A DNA stretch of 64,000 nt from Streptomyces jumonjinensis (GCF_009600885.1 NZ_VCLA01000157.1:25760-89759); one strand, 5' to 3'. Numbered from the stretch's first letter, positions 43,163-52,125 are shown. Notes: a model not told the origin generated them from the letters alone. Program-made: numbers and translations.

Positions 43163-44031
43163 AGGGTTGTCCCGTAATTGATCTCCGGCGTGCTGGATGA
43201 CCTGTTTGTTTCTTCGTTATCCGGCGAGGGTGAGGTTGTGCAGGCGGGCGATGCCGAGCATGGCGTGGTGGACGCCGTCGCCTTTGAGACGGCAGTCGCG
43301 GAGGATCTTCCATGCCTTCATGCGGGCGAAGGCATGCTCGGCGCGGGCGCGGACCTTGCGGTGGGAGGTGTTGTGGTCCTCTTTCCAGGCGGGGAGTTCG
43401 GACTGGCCGCGTTCGCGGCGGTGGGGGATGACCAGGCCGGTGCCCCGGTAGCCGCCGTCCGCGATCACCGTCGTTCTGCCGACGGCGGCCTTCGCTCCGG
43501 AGAGCTCCCACGCCTTGCAGTCGTTCCGGTTGCCGGGCAGGGGCCTGCCGACGGCGACGACGAGCCTGGTGTCCGCATCGATGACGACCTGGTGATTCGT
43601 CGAGTACCGGTAGTTCTTCGACTTCTCGGCCACCTGATGGTCCCGGGTGGGGACCAGAGTGCCGTCCACGATCAGAACGGTGTCCTTACGGAACCGCTTA
43701 CGCGGCTGGAGCGCAAGCGCCGGGCCGAGATGGTCGACGATGCGGTCCGCCGCCGACTTCGACACCCCGAACAGCGGGGCGAGCTGCCGCAGGGTCAGGT
43801 TCGTCCGCCAGTACGCGGCGACCAGCAGCACACGGTCCTCCAGCGGAAGACTCCACGGCCGGCCCCTGCGCACCGGATCGGCACCCTCCCGCCGCAGCGT
43901 GGTCACCAGCCTGCCGAACTGCCGCGCACTCAACCCGGTGAACGGACCTATCCAGGACGGCTCCGACGCCGTAATCACACCAGCCACAACAAGATCATCT
44001 CACCCGTGACCTGAATTTACGGGACAACCCT
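43163..44031 (-). mobile_element. Complete IS5-group insertion sequence, 869 bp
   Basis: Terminal inverted repeats AGGGTTGTCCCGTAA (43163-43177) and its exact complement (44017-44031) enclose one transposase gene. TA lies directly outside each end within C-TA and TA-G, as expected for a 2-bp duplication in a CTAG target. Confidence 0.85.
43217..43987 (-). CDS. IS5-family transposase
   Basis: 256 residues, intact. An N-terminal helix-turn-helix (LRQLAPLFGVSKSAADRIVD) is followed by the DDE domain: VDGTLVPTR (first Asp), VIADGGYRG (second Asp) and EHAFARMKAWKIL (Glu). It is the only gene of the element and probably active, since both ends are perfect. Confidence 0.9.
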   Translation of the reverse strand: MAGVITASEPSWIGPFTGLSARQFGRLVTTLRREGADPVRRGRPWSLPLEDRVLLVAAYWRTNLTLRQLAPLFGVSKSAADRIVDHLGPALALQPRKRFRKDTVLIVDGTLVPTRDHQVAEKSKNYRYSTNHQVVIDADTRLVVAVGRPLPGNRNDCKAWELSGAKAAVGRTTVIADGGYRGTGLVIPHRRERGQSELPAWKEDHNTSHRKVRARAEHAFARMKAWKILRDCRLKGDGVHHAMLGIARLHNLTLAG

Positions 44032-44034
44032 TAG

Positions 44035-45640
44035 CTTGATCTTTAACGTACGGTGTCGAACGGTGTGTCGTACTTGATCACTCGGTTCGGTAACCGCCGT
44101 ACACGGAAGCGGCCTTCGTCTGGATCATGTGCTCCGACCAAGGACCACACACGTCCAGAGCGAAGGCCGTGAGGATGCGTCTGGCGCATCGTGATGCCCG
44201 GCGGGAGCCGCTGGCGGAACTGTCACGTTTCCGAGGCGAGTTCTATTCGTGTCTCACCGCTCGTTCGGATGCGCTGTTCGCGCTGGCCGACACGGTTCTG
44301 TGCGGTGACGGGCCGGTGAGATCACTGGTCGAGCTGTCGCTGGTGGGCGAACACCGCCGTGGTCACGGAGGGCTCTACGCCGCTGTCGCCCGGGGCCGAG
44401 TCGACGCGGACCGGATGCGGCGGGCCCTGGCCTCCGTGTCCCTGCCGGGGGCCTTGGACGGTCGGCTGGTCCTGGCCGTCGATGTCACGTGCTGGCTGCG
44501 GCCCGACGCCCATACCTCACCGCAGCGGATCCTGTGTCACACCTATGGCCGGGGCAAGGACCAGCACATCCCCGTTCCCGGGTGGCCGTACTCGATCGTC
44601 TGCGCGCTGGAGCCCGGCCGCAGCTCGTGGACCGCGCCTCTGGACGCGCTCCGCCTCGCCCCCGGGGACGACGCCGCCACCGTCACCGCACGGCAGTTGC
44701 GCGAACTCCTCGAGCGGCTGATCGCCACCGGGCAGTGGCAGTCCGGCGACCCGGATGTGCTGGTCATCGCAGACGCCGGATACGACGCACCTCGCCTGGC
44801 CCACCTCCTGCGAGACCTGCCGCTCCAGGTCCTGGCCCGGATGCGTTCGGACCGCGTACTACGCAGGCCCGCACCGCCGCGGCAGCCCCACACCATGGGC
44901 CGGCCGCCGCGGCACGGCGGCGAGTTCGTCTTCGGGCAGCCTGCGACCTGGTGCACGCCGGACACCGCCACCGTCGCCGATACGCGCCTCTACGGCACCG
45001 CCACCGCCCGGTCCTGGGATCGGCTCCACCCCAAGCTCACGCACCGCTCTTCCTGGGCCGCAGCCGACGGCGCCCTCCCGGTCGTCGAGGGGACGGTGAT
45101 CCGCCTGGACGTCGACCACCTGCCCAGCGGAGCGACCCCGAAGCCGGTCTGGCTTTGGTGGTCAGGCACCGGCGCCACCGAGGCGGACACCGACCGTCTG
45201 TGGCAGGCATACCTACGGCGCTTCGACATCGAGCACACCTTCCGCCTGTTCAAGCAGACCCTCGGCTGGACCTGCCCGAAGATCCGCACCCCCGAGGCGG
45301 CGGACCGCTGGACCTGGCTGATCCTCGCCGTCTACACCCAACTGCGACTGGCCCGGCCACTGGCAGCCGACCGGCACCGTCCATGGGAGAAACCCACGCC
45401 GTCCCACCGCCTCACACCCGCCCGCGTCCGCCGCGACTTCCGCCACATCCGCCCCAAGACCGCCTGCCCGGCCCGAGCACCGAAACCCACCCGACCCGGA
45501 CCTGGACGACCTCCGGGGCGCAAGAACACACGGCCCACCCCACGCCATGACGTCCACACACCCAACAAAACGGGCACCACGACATCCCTCAAAACAAAGT
45601 CGACGACCCCACGACCCCGCCGCACAAGTTAAAGATCAAG
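44035..45640 (+). mobile_element. Second insertion sequence, about 1.6 kb
   Basis: Ends CTTGATCTTTAAC (44035-44047) and GTTAAAGATCAAG (45628-45640) are exact inverted repeats. CTAG lies outside the right end (45641-45644 reads CTAG with its flank), and the left CTAG is split by the IS5-group element. This indicates a CTAG target duplication. Confidence 0.8.
44127..45632 (+). CDS. DDE transposase of the second IS
   Basis: 501 residues, intact. DDE residues are suggested by LAVDVTCWL, DVLVIADAGYDAPRL and RRFDIEHTFRLFKQTLGW. The C-terminal 80 residues are a basic, Pro-rich tail (RPGPGRPPGRKNTRP). It resembles the Streptomyces family annotated as NF041680 putative transposase (from memory). An ATG 15 codons downstream could also serve as the start. 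Confidence 0.82.
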   Translation: MCSDQGPHTSRAKAVRMRLAHRDARREPLAELSRFRGEFYSCLTARSDALFALADTVLCGDGPVRSLVELSLVGEHRRGHGGLYAAVARGRVDADRMRRALASVSLPGALDGRLVLAVDVTCWLRPDAHTSPQRILCHTYGRGKDQHIPVPGWPYSIVCALEPGRSSWTAPLDALRLAPGDDAATVTARQLRELLERLIATGQWQSGDPDVLVIADAGYDAPRLAHLLRDLPLQVLARMRSDRVLRRPAPPRQPHTMGRPPRHGGEFVFGQPATWCTPDTATVADTRLYGTATARSWDRLHPKLTHRSSWAAADGALPVVEGTVIRLDVDHLPSGATPKPVWLWWSGTGATEADTDRLWQAYLRRFDIEHTFRLFKQTLGWTCPKIRTPEAADRWTWLILAVYTQLRLARPLAADRHRPWEKPTPSHRLTPARVRRDFRHIRPKTACPARAPKPTRPGPGRPPGRKNTRPTPRHDVHTPNKTGTTTSLKTKSTTPRPRRTS

Positions 45641-45698
45641 CTAGGCCGTGTTTTAGAAGTGGTCTCGTTCTCTTGTCTCACGCCGTGATGATCTTGGG

Positions 45699-45850
45699 GT
45701 GGGACGAGGGGATCTTTCTGACGGGCAGTGGGCTGCGCTGGAGCCGCTGCTGCCGGTCGCGGTGCTGGGCAGGCCAGCGACGGGCCGGCGGAAGCTGATC
45801 GACGGCATCCGGTGGCGGGTGCGGACCGGTGCTCCGTGGTTCGACCTCGG
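45699..45850 (+). pseudogene. 5' fragment of a third, IS5-type transposase
   Basis: From GTG 45699: GRGDLSDGQWAALEPLLPVA, then RKLIDGIRWRVRTGAPWFDL, the classic IS5/IS4 N-terminus. It ends abruptly after about 50 residues, where the next gene's 3' end begins. The flank 45644-45698 looks like the left end of this older element. Confidence 0.75.
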
Positions 45851-45879
45851 ATCATGGGGAGGGCGGCCGTGTTCCTGGG

Positions 45880-46386
45880 TCAGGTCCGGAGCAGAGAGGC
45901 GTGGATACGGGCGATGGCCCTGAGCACCTCGTCGCGGTTCTTGGCGTGCTGCATCCATGCGGGCAGGCGGGCCACCACGGTCATCTTCCGGCCGTGGTCG
46001 TGCCAGGGAATCCCTTCGCGCAGCGACGCCTGCACGAATCGTTTGATCAGGTCCAGGTGTTCCGGGTTGTAGGCCCACACCCACCCGTGCCGGGTCCCGG
46101 TCTGCAGCCACAGGCGGGCACCGAAGTACGGGTCTGTGGCCGACTCGTGCGGGTCCCAGTGCAAGGCCACATATCCACTGCTCCACTCCCTCGCCGTCCC
46201 GCAGTTCCGGCAGACGAGACGCCTTGGCGCAAAGAGGTCCGGATCGTGCACTCCGGTCGGCTCCGGTCCTGCCACGACGTGCGCGACCTTGTCGCAGCTG
46301 GGGCAGCGTACGAGAACGGAGGTGAGGAAGTCGTACTTCGTGCTCCGTGGGTCCCGGAACCGATGGCGTGTGGAGATCGGACTCAT
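45880..46386 (-). CDS. TFIIB-type zinc-ribbon protein
   Basis: 168 residues from ATG 46386; a longer frame to 46458 is unlikely. CPSCDK and CRNCGT are the two zinc knuckles. The rest includes DPYFGARLWLQTGTRHGWVW, NPEHLDLIKRFVQASLRE and WHDHGRKMTVVARLPAWMQHAKN RDE. The family is conserved in Streptomyces and many other bacteria with no known function. The third-IS fragment abuts its 3' end without damaging it. Confidence 0.75.
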   Translation of the reverse strand: MSPISTRHRFRDPRSTKYDFLTSVLVRCPSCDKVAHVVAGPEPTGVHDPDLFAPRRLVCRNCGTAREWSSGYVALHWDPHESATDPYFGARLWLQTGTRHGWVWAYNPEHLDLIKRFVQASLREGIPWHDHGRKMTVVARLPAWMQHAKNRDEVLRAIARIHASLLRT

Positions 46387-46510
46387 CGGACCAGTATGCG
46401 AGCCGAGCAGCGAAGACCCCCTACGGGTTAGATGCCAAGTTGAGAGCCTGTGCGACATCTCGCCACTACGTGCCCTGTCGATGCTGGAGTAGGCATGGTC
46501 AACTAGCGGA

Positions 46511-46945
46511 GTGGATCAGGTACTTACGACCTTCATCGCAGTGGCGGGAACGCTCATCGGTTCTCTTCTGGGGTACCAGTTCCAGAAGCGTGTGGCAGAC
46601 CGGAGCGAACGCCGCAGCGCCGTCCTCGCCTTCACCGCTGCGACCAACGAATTCATACGGAGCCAACACGACTGGTGGCATCGCCAGCACGAGGAACAGG
46701 ACGGTCCGGCGCACGTGGCAGCCAGAACGGAAGCCTTCCGGATCCGCGGCCAGGCCTTCCAGGCCGTTCACCAGCTCCGCCTGCTCGTGCCCGATGACGA
46801 CCTGCATGCACGGGCAGAGCAGACCATCGGGATGATCGGTGCCCTTCACCGCGCAACAGACCGCGAAGAACTGCGGACGAAGTCGGTCGAGGCACGGGCG
46901 TCCCTCAACTCCTTCGTCGTACACGCTTCAGCCCAGATCAGGTAG
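46511..46945 (+). CDS. Single-pass membrane protein of unknown function
   Basis: 144 residues from GTG. One N-terminal transmembrane helix (LTTFIAVAGTLIGSLLGYQF) is followed by a basic stop-transfer and a long helical cytoplasmic domain. A paralogue with the same plan is encoded at 48853-49293. It is possibly a small regulatory or element-maintenance protein; no function is known. Confidence 0.65.
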   Translation: MDQVLTTFIAVAGTLIGSLLGYQFQKRVADRSERRSAVLAFTAATNEFIRSQHDWWHRQHEEQDGPAHVAARTEAFRIRGQAFQAVHQLRLLVPDDDLHARAEQTIGMIGALHRATDREELRTKSVEARASLNSFVVHASAQIR

Positions 46946-47130
46946 ACGGCCGACGATTCTCGAACAGGTACTGACGCCTCAGGACCACCAACCAGAGCCC
47001 GAGCATTTCGCAACCTTGAGTCGGACGATCCAGCACCGCTTCGTCCGAATGAACACTGCGAGCCACAGGCCACCAGCAGACGTCTCGCAACCTCAAAGCG
47101 GACAGGACACCGTTGGTGGACCTGGACCGC

Positions 47131-47219
47131 GAGCTACCCCCGCACGGGCGGGGACGACGGCGCTGTGCTGGGCTGGGGCTGCAACGCGGCGGAGCTACCC
47201 CCGCGCGCGCGGGGGTCGG
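47131..47219. CRISPR. Second two-repeat CRISPR remnant, type I-E-like
   Basis: A 28-base repeat (47131-47158, GAGCTACCCCCGCACGGGCG then GGGACGAC) is followed by a 33-base spacer and a partly decayed copy (47192-47219). The 61-base period is the classic type I-E spacing. The repeat differs in its stem loop from the remnant at 39034. There are no cas genes nearby. Confidence 0.65.
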
Positions 47220-47243
47220 GAGCATCCCGCGGGCGCGATCGAC

Positions 47244-47366
47244 ATGATCACCCTGCCGTGGCGCGCTCACCCCGACTTCAACACCGCCCGCTGGCGCTCC
47301 CCCGACTTCTACGACCCCGCACACGAGGGCGAGATGGCCGCCTACCACCGGAGAAACCTCCGGTGA
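47244..47366 (+). CDS. Possible 40-residue protein or 3' relic
   Basis: ATG 47244 reads ITLPWRAHPDFNTARWRSPD, then FYDPAHEGEMAAYHRRNLR. The peptide is protein-like and may be conserved, but it could be the 3' end of a lost gene, since the CRISPR remnant lies directly upstream. Confidence 0.35.
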   Translation: MITLPWRAHPDFNTARWRSPDFYDPAHEGEMAAYHRRNLR

Positions 47367-47930
47367 GCGCCCCGTTCAGGCCGCTGACCAATCGGATAGC
47401 CAGAAGATCTGGGTTCCGCCCGAGTGCGGGTCTCTTCGTCGTACGCGGTGGCGGCGACTACCGCGGAGATGGCGGGCTGGCGGGCGTCCCGTGCTGACGG
47501 ATCTCTCGCCGTGGCCTGGGCCATCGGCTACCGTGGCATCTACGCGACTCCGTGGGTGCACCTGTCGGAGAAGCGGCTCCCACCCCGGGCGGGAACCCCA
47601 GGATGGGAGCCACACAGGAGGGTTTTCCGGCCTGAGCCTCATAAGTCGGGGCTCAGGTCGCCCCTTAGCGCTTCAGCCACCTCCCCAGCTTCCACGCCGC
47701 CCGGACCATCAGGTCCTCACAGCGCTGCCACAGAGTCGGCTTCCGCTTCCTGCGACGCCCCATGGGCGCCTCCCCTCAGACCGGCCACCGAAATTCCCGG
47801 CTGGCGGCCCTTCCTTCGGGCTCGGGCCGGGCCCCGAAGGCGGGGGCCCGGACACGTCCGTTGAGGGGAGGCGCACCGCAGTGCGTACCGGCACCGTACC
47901 GGTGCCGCACCACGCTCTTCTGCCGCTCCG
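47367..47930. other. Intergenic, no gene seen
   Basis: About 560 bases. One short hairpin (CCTGAGCC/GGGCTCAGG near 47632-47659) is present. No supported frame. Confidence 0.4.
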
Positions 47931-48653
47931 TCAACCCGGCCGAAAGTCGATCACCCGTACGTGGGCCCGCGGCGGACGAGCTTCGTCATACCACCGCACC
48001 GGACGCCTGCTGCGGTGAGAGTGGCCCCGGCGCAGCGCGGCGGCCTCGGTCGCCGCGGCCTGGCGGCGCCGCTGGACGCGGGCCTGCTCGATCGCGGTGG
48101 GCGCATCGTCCGCGACGACGTCGGGCTCGGGGAACGCCCGGCGCGACAGCTCCCGCATCGCCTTCGTCTGCCGCTCCACCGCTGCCGCGATCCCCGGATC
48201 CACCCGGGACGGCTGGGCGGCCTGGCGGTGCGCCTCGACCGCCCGGCGGTAGCCGTCCGACAGCGTCCGGCGCTCCACCGGAACGTCGGGCGCGGCCGGC
48301 TGCGTGACCGGGTCGGGGCTGGCCCTCATGGGCACGGGCGCCAGGACGTGCAGGGCGCGGACGTTCGCGTTCGGCACCCGCTCGTTGGCCGCCACGATCA
48401 GCTTCGGCGCGTTCCAGCGCAGCTTCGTGCCGCAGGGCGGGGCGTCGGGGACGACGTCCAGGCGGCCGGTGTCCGCGTCGAACGCCACGCTCCTGGCCCG
48501 CCCGGTGAGCTCGGGCACGACCGCGGCGAGGATGGCGTCGAAGCAGGCGAGGACGCTTCCGCCGGCGGCCGGGGCGACCATGCCGCGCTCGGTCATCATC
48601 CGGCTGATCGCACTGCCCAGTCCCAGCGGCTCGCGGCCACCGCGCCGTACCAC
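47931..48653 (-). CDS. DciA-like (DUF721) protein with extended C-terminus
   Basis: About 240 residues from GTG 48653; the frame is open to 48749. Residues 5-110 resemble DUF721 (REPLGLGSAISRMMTERGMV and ACFDAILAAVVPELTGRARS, then GTKLRWNAPKLIVAANERVP). The C-terminal 120 residues are a basic, helical extension (AAVERQTKAMRELSRRAFPE). DciA proteins load the replicative helicase; element-borne versions may aid element replication. The start nearly coincides with that of a divergent frame, so the exact N-terminus is uncertain. Confidence 0.6.
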   Translation of the reverse strand: MVRRGGREPLGLGSAISRMMTERGMVAPAAGGSVLACFDAILAAVVPELTGRARSVAFDADTGRLDVVPDAPPCGTKLRWNAPKLIVAANERVPNANVRALHVLAPVPMRASPDPVTQPAAPDVPVERRTLSDGYRRAVEAHRQAAQPSRVDPGIAAAVERQTKAMRELSRRAFPEPDVVADDAPTAIEQARVQRRRQAAATEAAALRRGHSHRSRRPVRWYDEARPPRAHVRVIDFRPG

Positions 48654-48852
48654 TGTGCCGGTGCGCCGCGTCGGCGAGCACGGCGACACGTACGAGGTGC
48701 TCGACATCGACCGGGGGCCGCGCGCGACCTGGCCCTCCTGGCAGATCACCGTCCGGTGGCTGGGCGGCGACCGGACCGTCCCGCACTACGCGCGCCGGGA
48801 CGACCGGAGCGCACCGTGGTCAGCCAGCCGACCGCCACCGGGGGGAGGGCTC

Positions 48853-49293
48853 GTGCTGAGCACCGTGATCGCGGTCGTCGGCACGCTGCTCGGTGCGGCC
48901 GTCGCGGGGATCCTCCAGCACCGCACCGCACGCACCACCCGCAGCGAGGCCCGGGACGACCACCGGCGCGACCGGGAGCTGGAGGCCATCACCGCCGTCG
49001 CCAGCCACCTCCGCGCCATGGCCCTACGGGAAGACCTCCGGCTGTCCGACGCAGGCCCGGAGGCCATCACCGCGGCCCGTGCCGAGTCCCACGCCACCCG
49101 GTCCGCCATAGAGGCACCGAAAGTTCAGGTGGCGATCCTGGTGCCGTCGCTCGCCGCGGCCGCCGAGGACGCGATCCACGCGGCGCTCGCCCTGCGCGTC
49201 GCCGCCGACCACCAGACGCTCAACGCTCTCCGCAAAGACGCCATCACCGCGACGGACCGGTTCGTCACGGCCGCCGCCAGGCACTTCGCCTGA
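48853..49293 (+). CDS. Single-pass membrane protein, paralogue of 46511
   Basis: 146 residues from GTG 48853. The N-terminal helix (LSTVIAVVGTLLGAAVAGIL) and the cytoplasmic helical domain ending in DAITATDRFVTAAARHF match the plan of the 144-residue protein at 46511. The same frame is open upstream from 48655 and encodes VGEHGDTYEVLDIDRGPRAT, WPSWQITVRWLGGDRTVPHY, which may be a separate small gene fused by a lost stop. Confidence 0.6.
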   Translation: MLSTVIAVVGTLLGAAVAGILQHRTARTTRSEARDDHRRDRELEAITAVASHLRAMALREDLRLSDAGPEAITAARAESHATRSAIEAPKVQVAILVPSLAAAAEDAIHAALALRVAADHQTLNALRKDAITATDRFVTAAARHFA

Positions 49294-49336
49294 CCCGACC
49301 ACCACCCAGAGAAGTGCGACCGAGAGGACCAACAGC

Positions 49337-50266
49337 ATGACCAGCGCCCTGACAGCCCTTGCCGAGGAAGCCGCCCAGCAGCTCGCCCGCCCCGATTCCT
49401 GGTTCGGGCTGAGCGGCCAACAGCTGACCGGGGAGGCCGTTGCCTCGCACCTCGAAGCCGCCAGCCGCCTGATGGAGCGCGAGGGCTGGGACCCCCAGCT
49501 GTACGCCCCCTTCTCCGGCCACCACCCCCGCGACGCCCTCGACAACGCCGTCAAGGACGGCATGGGCGACGCCGACACCCGGTATGTGGCCCGCACCGTG
49601 CTGGAGACGCTGCTCCGGCTCATCACCGGCGCACCGTACGTCGACTACGAGGTGTGGAGCGAGCACTCCACCCGGACCCTCGACGAGGTGCTGACGCCCT
49701 GCCGGACGGCCGCACGGGTCGCTCGGTCAGACACCCGCAGGGCCCGCCGTGCGGTGACGGCGAGTCCTGCGGGCCCGAGGCCTTCGCGCAGCTCTCTGGG
49801 GCTGCTCTGGCCGGGTCAGGGGCCGTGGCCCTTGCCGCGGCCGGGCTCGGGGCCGGGCTCGGGGCCGGAGGAGCGCCGCAGGTGCGACGGCTGCTCGGCA
49901 GCCTTGGGCGAGGCGGGCTTGCCCTGCCCTGGTTTTCGGCGGGTCGTGGTGGAGCGGGACCGCGCCGCAGTAGTGGACATCCGTGGGGCCTGCCCCCGCT
50001 GCAGCGGCAGCTGCACCGATAGGGCTTCGGCTATGTGTCGGCTCGTTGTGGATGAGCCGTCTGGGGCGATCTTCCCGATCTCCCGCAAGACGTTGTTCGC
50101 TGCCGTCACTTCGATGACGGAGGAGGCAAACTTTGCGCGTTCCGCGTCCGTTAGGGAGACAAGCCTCAGATCGCGCAAGCAGCGATCCTTGAAGGCATCA
50201 TTTCCCAGTATTCCGTGCAGGGCCGCAGTAACAGCGGTTCCGCGGTCTCGGGGGGCGGCGGCGTAG
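49337..50266 (+). CDS. DUF6197-like protein, C-terminus replaced
   Basis: ATG 49337 has GAGAGG upstream. Residues 1-130 are conserved-looking (AASRLMEREGWDPQLYAPFS, DNAVKDGMGDADTRYVARTV, VDYEVWSEHSTRTLDEVLTP). After about 49730 the frame merely continues as antisense of the minus-strand gene, so the last 175 residues are probably not native. Most likely the real gene was cut at its 3' end by acquisition of the neighbouring gene. Function unknown. Confidence 0.45.
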   Translation: MTSALTALAEEAAQQLARPDSWFGLSGQQLTGEAVASHLEAASRLMEREGWDPQLYAPFSGHHPRDALDNAVKDGMGDADTRYVARTVLETLLRLITGAPYVDYEVWSEHSTRTLDEVLTPCRTAARVARSDTRRARRAVTASPAGPRPSRSSLGLLWPGQGPWPLPRPGSGPGSGPEERRRCDGCSAALGEAGLPCPGFRRVVVERDRAAVVDIRGACPRCSGSCTDRASAMCRLVVDEPSGAIFPISRKTLFAAVTSMTEEANFARSASVRETSLRSRKQRSLKASFPSIPCRAAVTAVPRSRGAAA

Positions 50267-52125
50267 GCGGCAGCTATGGCTGTGCGGTCGACCCCCTGGC
50301 CGTTCAGGTCGACGTGGTATCCCGCGTTCACATATGCGTCACCAACTGCGCTGTCCGTGGGATGGACCATGCCGTTCAGGGCGAGTGTGATTGCCTCGTA
50401 TCGACGGGACGCGACTCCCCAGTCGGTCGTCTCCACTTGCGTCCACTGCTGGATCTGTCCTGCGTAGTACATGCTCGCCCGCCAGGTTTCATCGCTCCAT
50501 CCCGGGTCGAACACGCGCGCCATGTCGGCCAGCCCGCCGTTCTCCACGAGCGTGCTGATCTGGTCGACTCCCACCGTGATATTTCCGGGGTAGTAGGCAG
50601 TGATCGGCTCTGCGTCTACATCCGCGGGTTCGGGCAAATCGGGCCCGAACTCGACACGTCGAACGCTCATCAGCGGGGGTGGGTAGGTCTCTCCCGACCG
50701 GTCGAACCGCTTCACCGGTCGGCCTGAGGCGAAGAACTTCTTGCTGCCGTCCTCTTCTACCGCTACCCGGCTCTCACCGAACGACCACTTTGCCCAGTAC
50801 AGCTGCCAGCGTGTGCCCTTGTCCGCAACGTGCTCGTTAGCTTGGAAGTAGACAGTCGGGACGCCGAGACATATGGCACTCTCAAGCGCCCCACTCTCGA
50901 TCCCCACCTGGACGATGTCGGCGTCCGTATTGAGGTAGTGCAGGAAGAGTGCCTGCTCGCCGTGTGTGAGTGCTGTCCCGTCATTCTTCTCCGCAGCCCA
51001 GAAGCGGATGAGTGTTTGTGAGTCAACGCCATCAAGAACGCCCTCGTTTTGGAAGGCGGAAAAGAGATTCGGGCGGCCCTTAAAAAGGTCGTCTCCGATG
51101 AGGAAGATCTTCCGGTCCGGATCTGTGGCGCGCAGCACCTCGATGGACTGCTTGAGGATCTCCGGCTTCGTGTCCATGAAGGCGGCCTGGTCGCGGTTGT
51201 CGCGCACCCACAGCAGTGCGTACTTCGACGCCGGCGTGTTTGCGCCATCCGACCTGCTGGCTTGCATGACCCGCTCGATCGCGGCCCGCGCCCGAGCTTC
51301 GCGGTTTTCGCCGAACTCTCCCGTGCCGCGCATGCTTGCGGCAATGGACTCCCGGGCGGCGAGGGGAGACTCACGGATCACGGGGAGCGCGTGGAGGTGC
51401 GCACGCCGGAACTTTGACTTGGTGTAGTTCACCTCGTACGGCTGGTCGTCGTAGGAGAGGCGAATCCGGTGTGGCTCGATGCTGTATTCGTCGATGAAAC
51501 GGCGACGCATCGACAGTGCCCCGCGGAGAGAATCGAGATAGATGTCCGACAAGTCATCAAGAAACTCGGCGTCATTCGTGGCGAGGGGGCTCTTCCCTCG
51601 TTGGATGCGCCAGACGGCTACGGCATTTCCTTCGTCCTGGGAGATTCCGCGAGGGAGTTCTCCCAGGTAAGTGATATTGCGGTGATCCGACTCCAGCAGG
51701 AGGCGCTTGATGCGGCCTTCTGGCTCGTAGGTGACTTCGAGCGTCGTCTCCGGGTCAAGAATCATTGCCGCCGAGTGGATGTATATCTCGCCCCGCTGCC
51801 ACTCGTACATGCGGAGGTTCTTGCGGTCCAGTTCTCCGCCGACATAGGAGGGCTCGTACGCGGGGTCGCGTAACGTCCGGTCCTTGAGCTGCTGGAAAAA
51901 TGCTGGGCCAGCAGATGCCACCTGTTCCTTCACTCGGCGGGATAGTTCCTCGAAATTTCCCTCAAGAGCGTCCCATTCGGCCATTTCCTCCCGAGCCGCG
52001 AAGTCTTCCGACGGGATGCCTTGGCCCGTGGCGGCGATTTCGGAGACCGGCAAGTCCTCATAGTGGACCTCGGCGGCGCGAAATATGTCAGGGGGCGGCA
52101 AATTCGCAGGTTTGTCGTTGTCCAA
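49816..52125 (-). CDS. Large protein with glycosyltransferase-like segment, unknown role
   Basis: 769 residues from ATG. The first 260 residues are an uncharacterised domain (FIDEYSIEPHRIRLSYDDQP). Residues 290-440 look like a GT-B Rossmann half: KYALLWVRDNRDQAAFMDTK, then KIFLIGDDLFKGRPNLF and IVQVGIESGALESAICLGVP, where G-x-E-S-G-x-x-E is typical of nucleotide-sugar binding. The last 90 residues become a basic, low-complexity tail. The gene is visibly less G+C-rich than its neighbours, pointing to transfer. It is divergent from the Nudix gene. A true family could not be assigned. Confidence 0.65.
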   Translation of the reverse strand: MDNDKPANLPPPDIFRAAEVHYEDLPVSEIAATGQGIPSEDFAAREEMAEWDALEGNFEELSRRVKEQVASAGPAFFQQLKDRTLRDPAYEPSYVGGELDRKNLRMYEWQRGEIYIHSAAMILDPETTLEVTYEPEGRIKRLLLESDHRNITYLGELPRGISQDEGNAVAVWRIQRGKSPLATNDAEFLDDLSDIYLDSLRGALSMRRRFIDEYSIEPHRIRLSYDDQPYEVNYTKSKFRRAHLHALPVIRESPLAARESIAASMRGTGEFGENREARARAAIERVMQASRSDGANTPASKYALLWVRDNRDQAAFMDTKPEILKQSIEVLRATDPDRKIFLIGDDLFKGRPNLFSAFQNEGVLDGVDSQTLIRFWAAEKNDGTALTHGEQALFLHYLNTDADIVQVGIESGALESAICLGVPTVYFQANEHVADKGTRWQLYWAKWSFGESRVAVEEDGSKKFFASGRPVKRFDRSGETYPPPLMSVRRVEFGPDLPEPADVDAEPITAYYPGNITVGVDQISTLVENGGLADMARVFDPGWSDETWRASMYYAGQIQQWTQVETTDWGVASRRYEAITLALNGMVHPTDSAVGDAYVNAGYHVDLNGQGVDRTAIAAAYAAAPRDRGTAVTAALHGILGNDAFKDRCLRDLRLVSLTDAERAKFASSVIEVTAANNVLREIGKIAPDGSSTTSRHIAEALSVQLPLQRGQAPRMSTTAARSRSTTTRRKPGQGKPASPKAAEQPSHLRRSSGPEPGPEPGRGKGHGP

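Noticed and set aside
42669-43163. 164-residue plus-strand frame left of the IS cluster
   Set aside because: Ser/Arg/Pro/Ala-rich with no domain; it overlaps the degenerate CRISPR-like unit.
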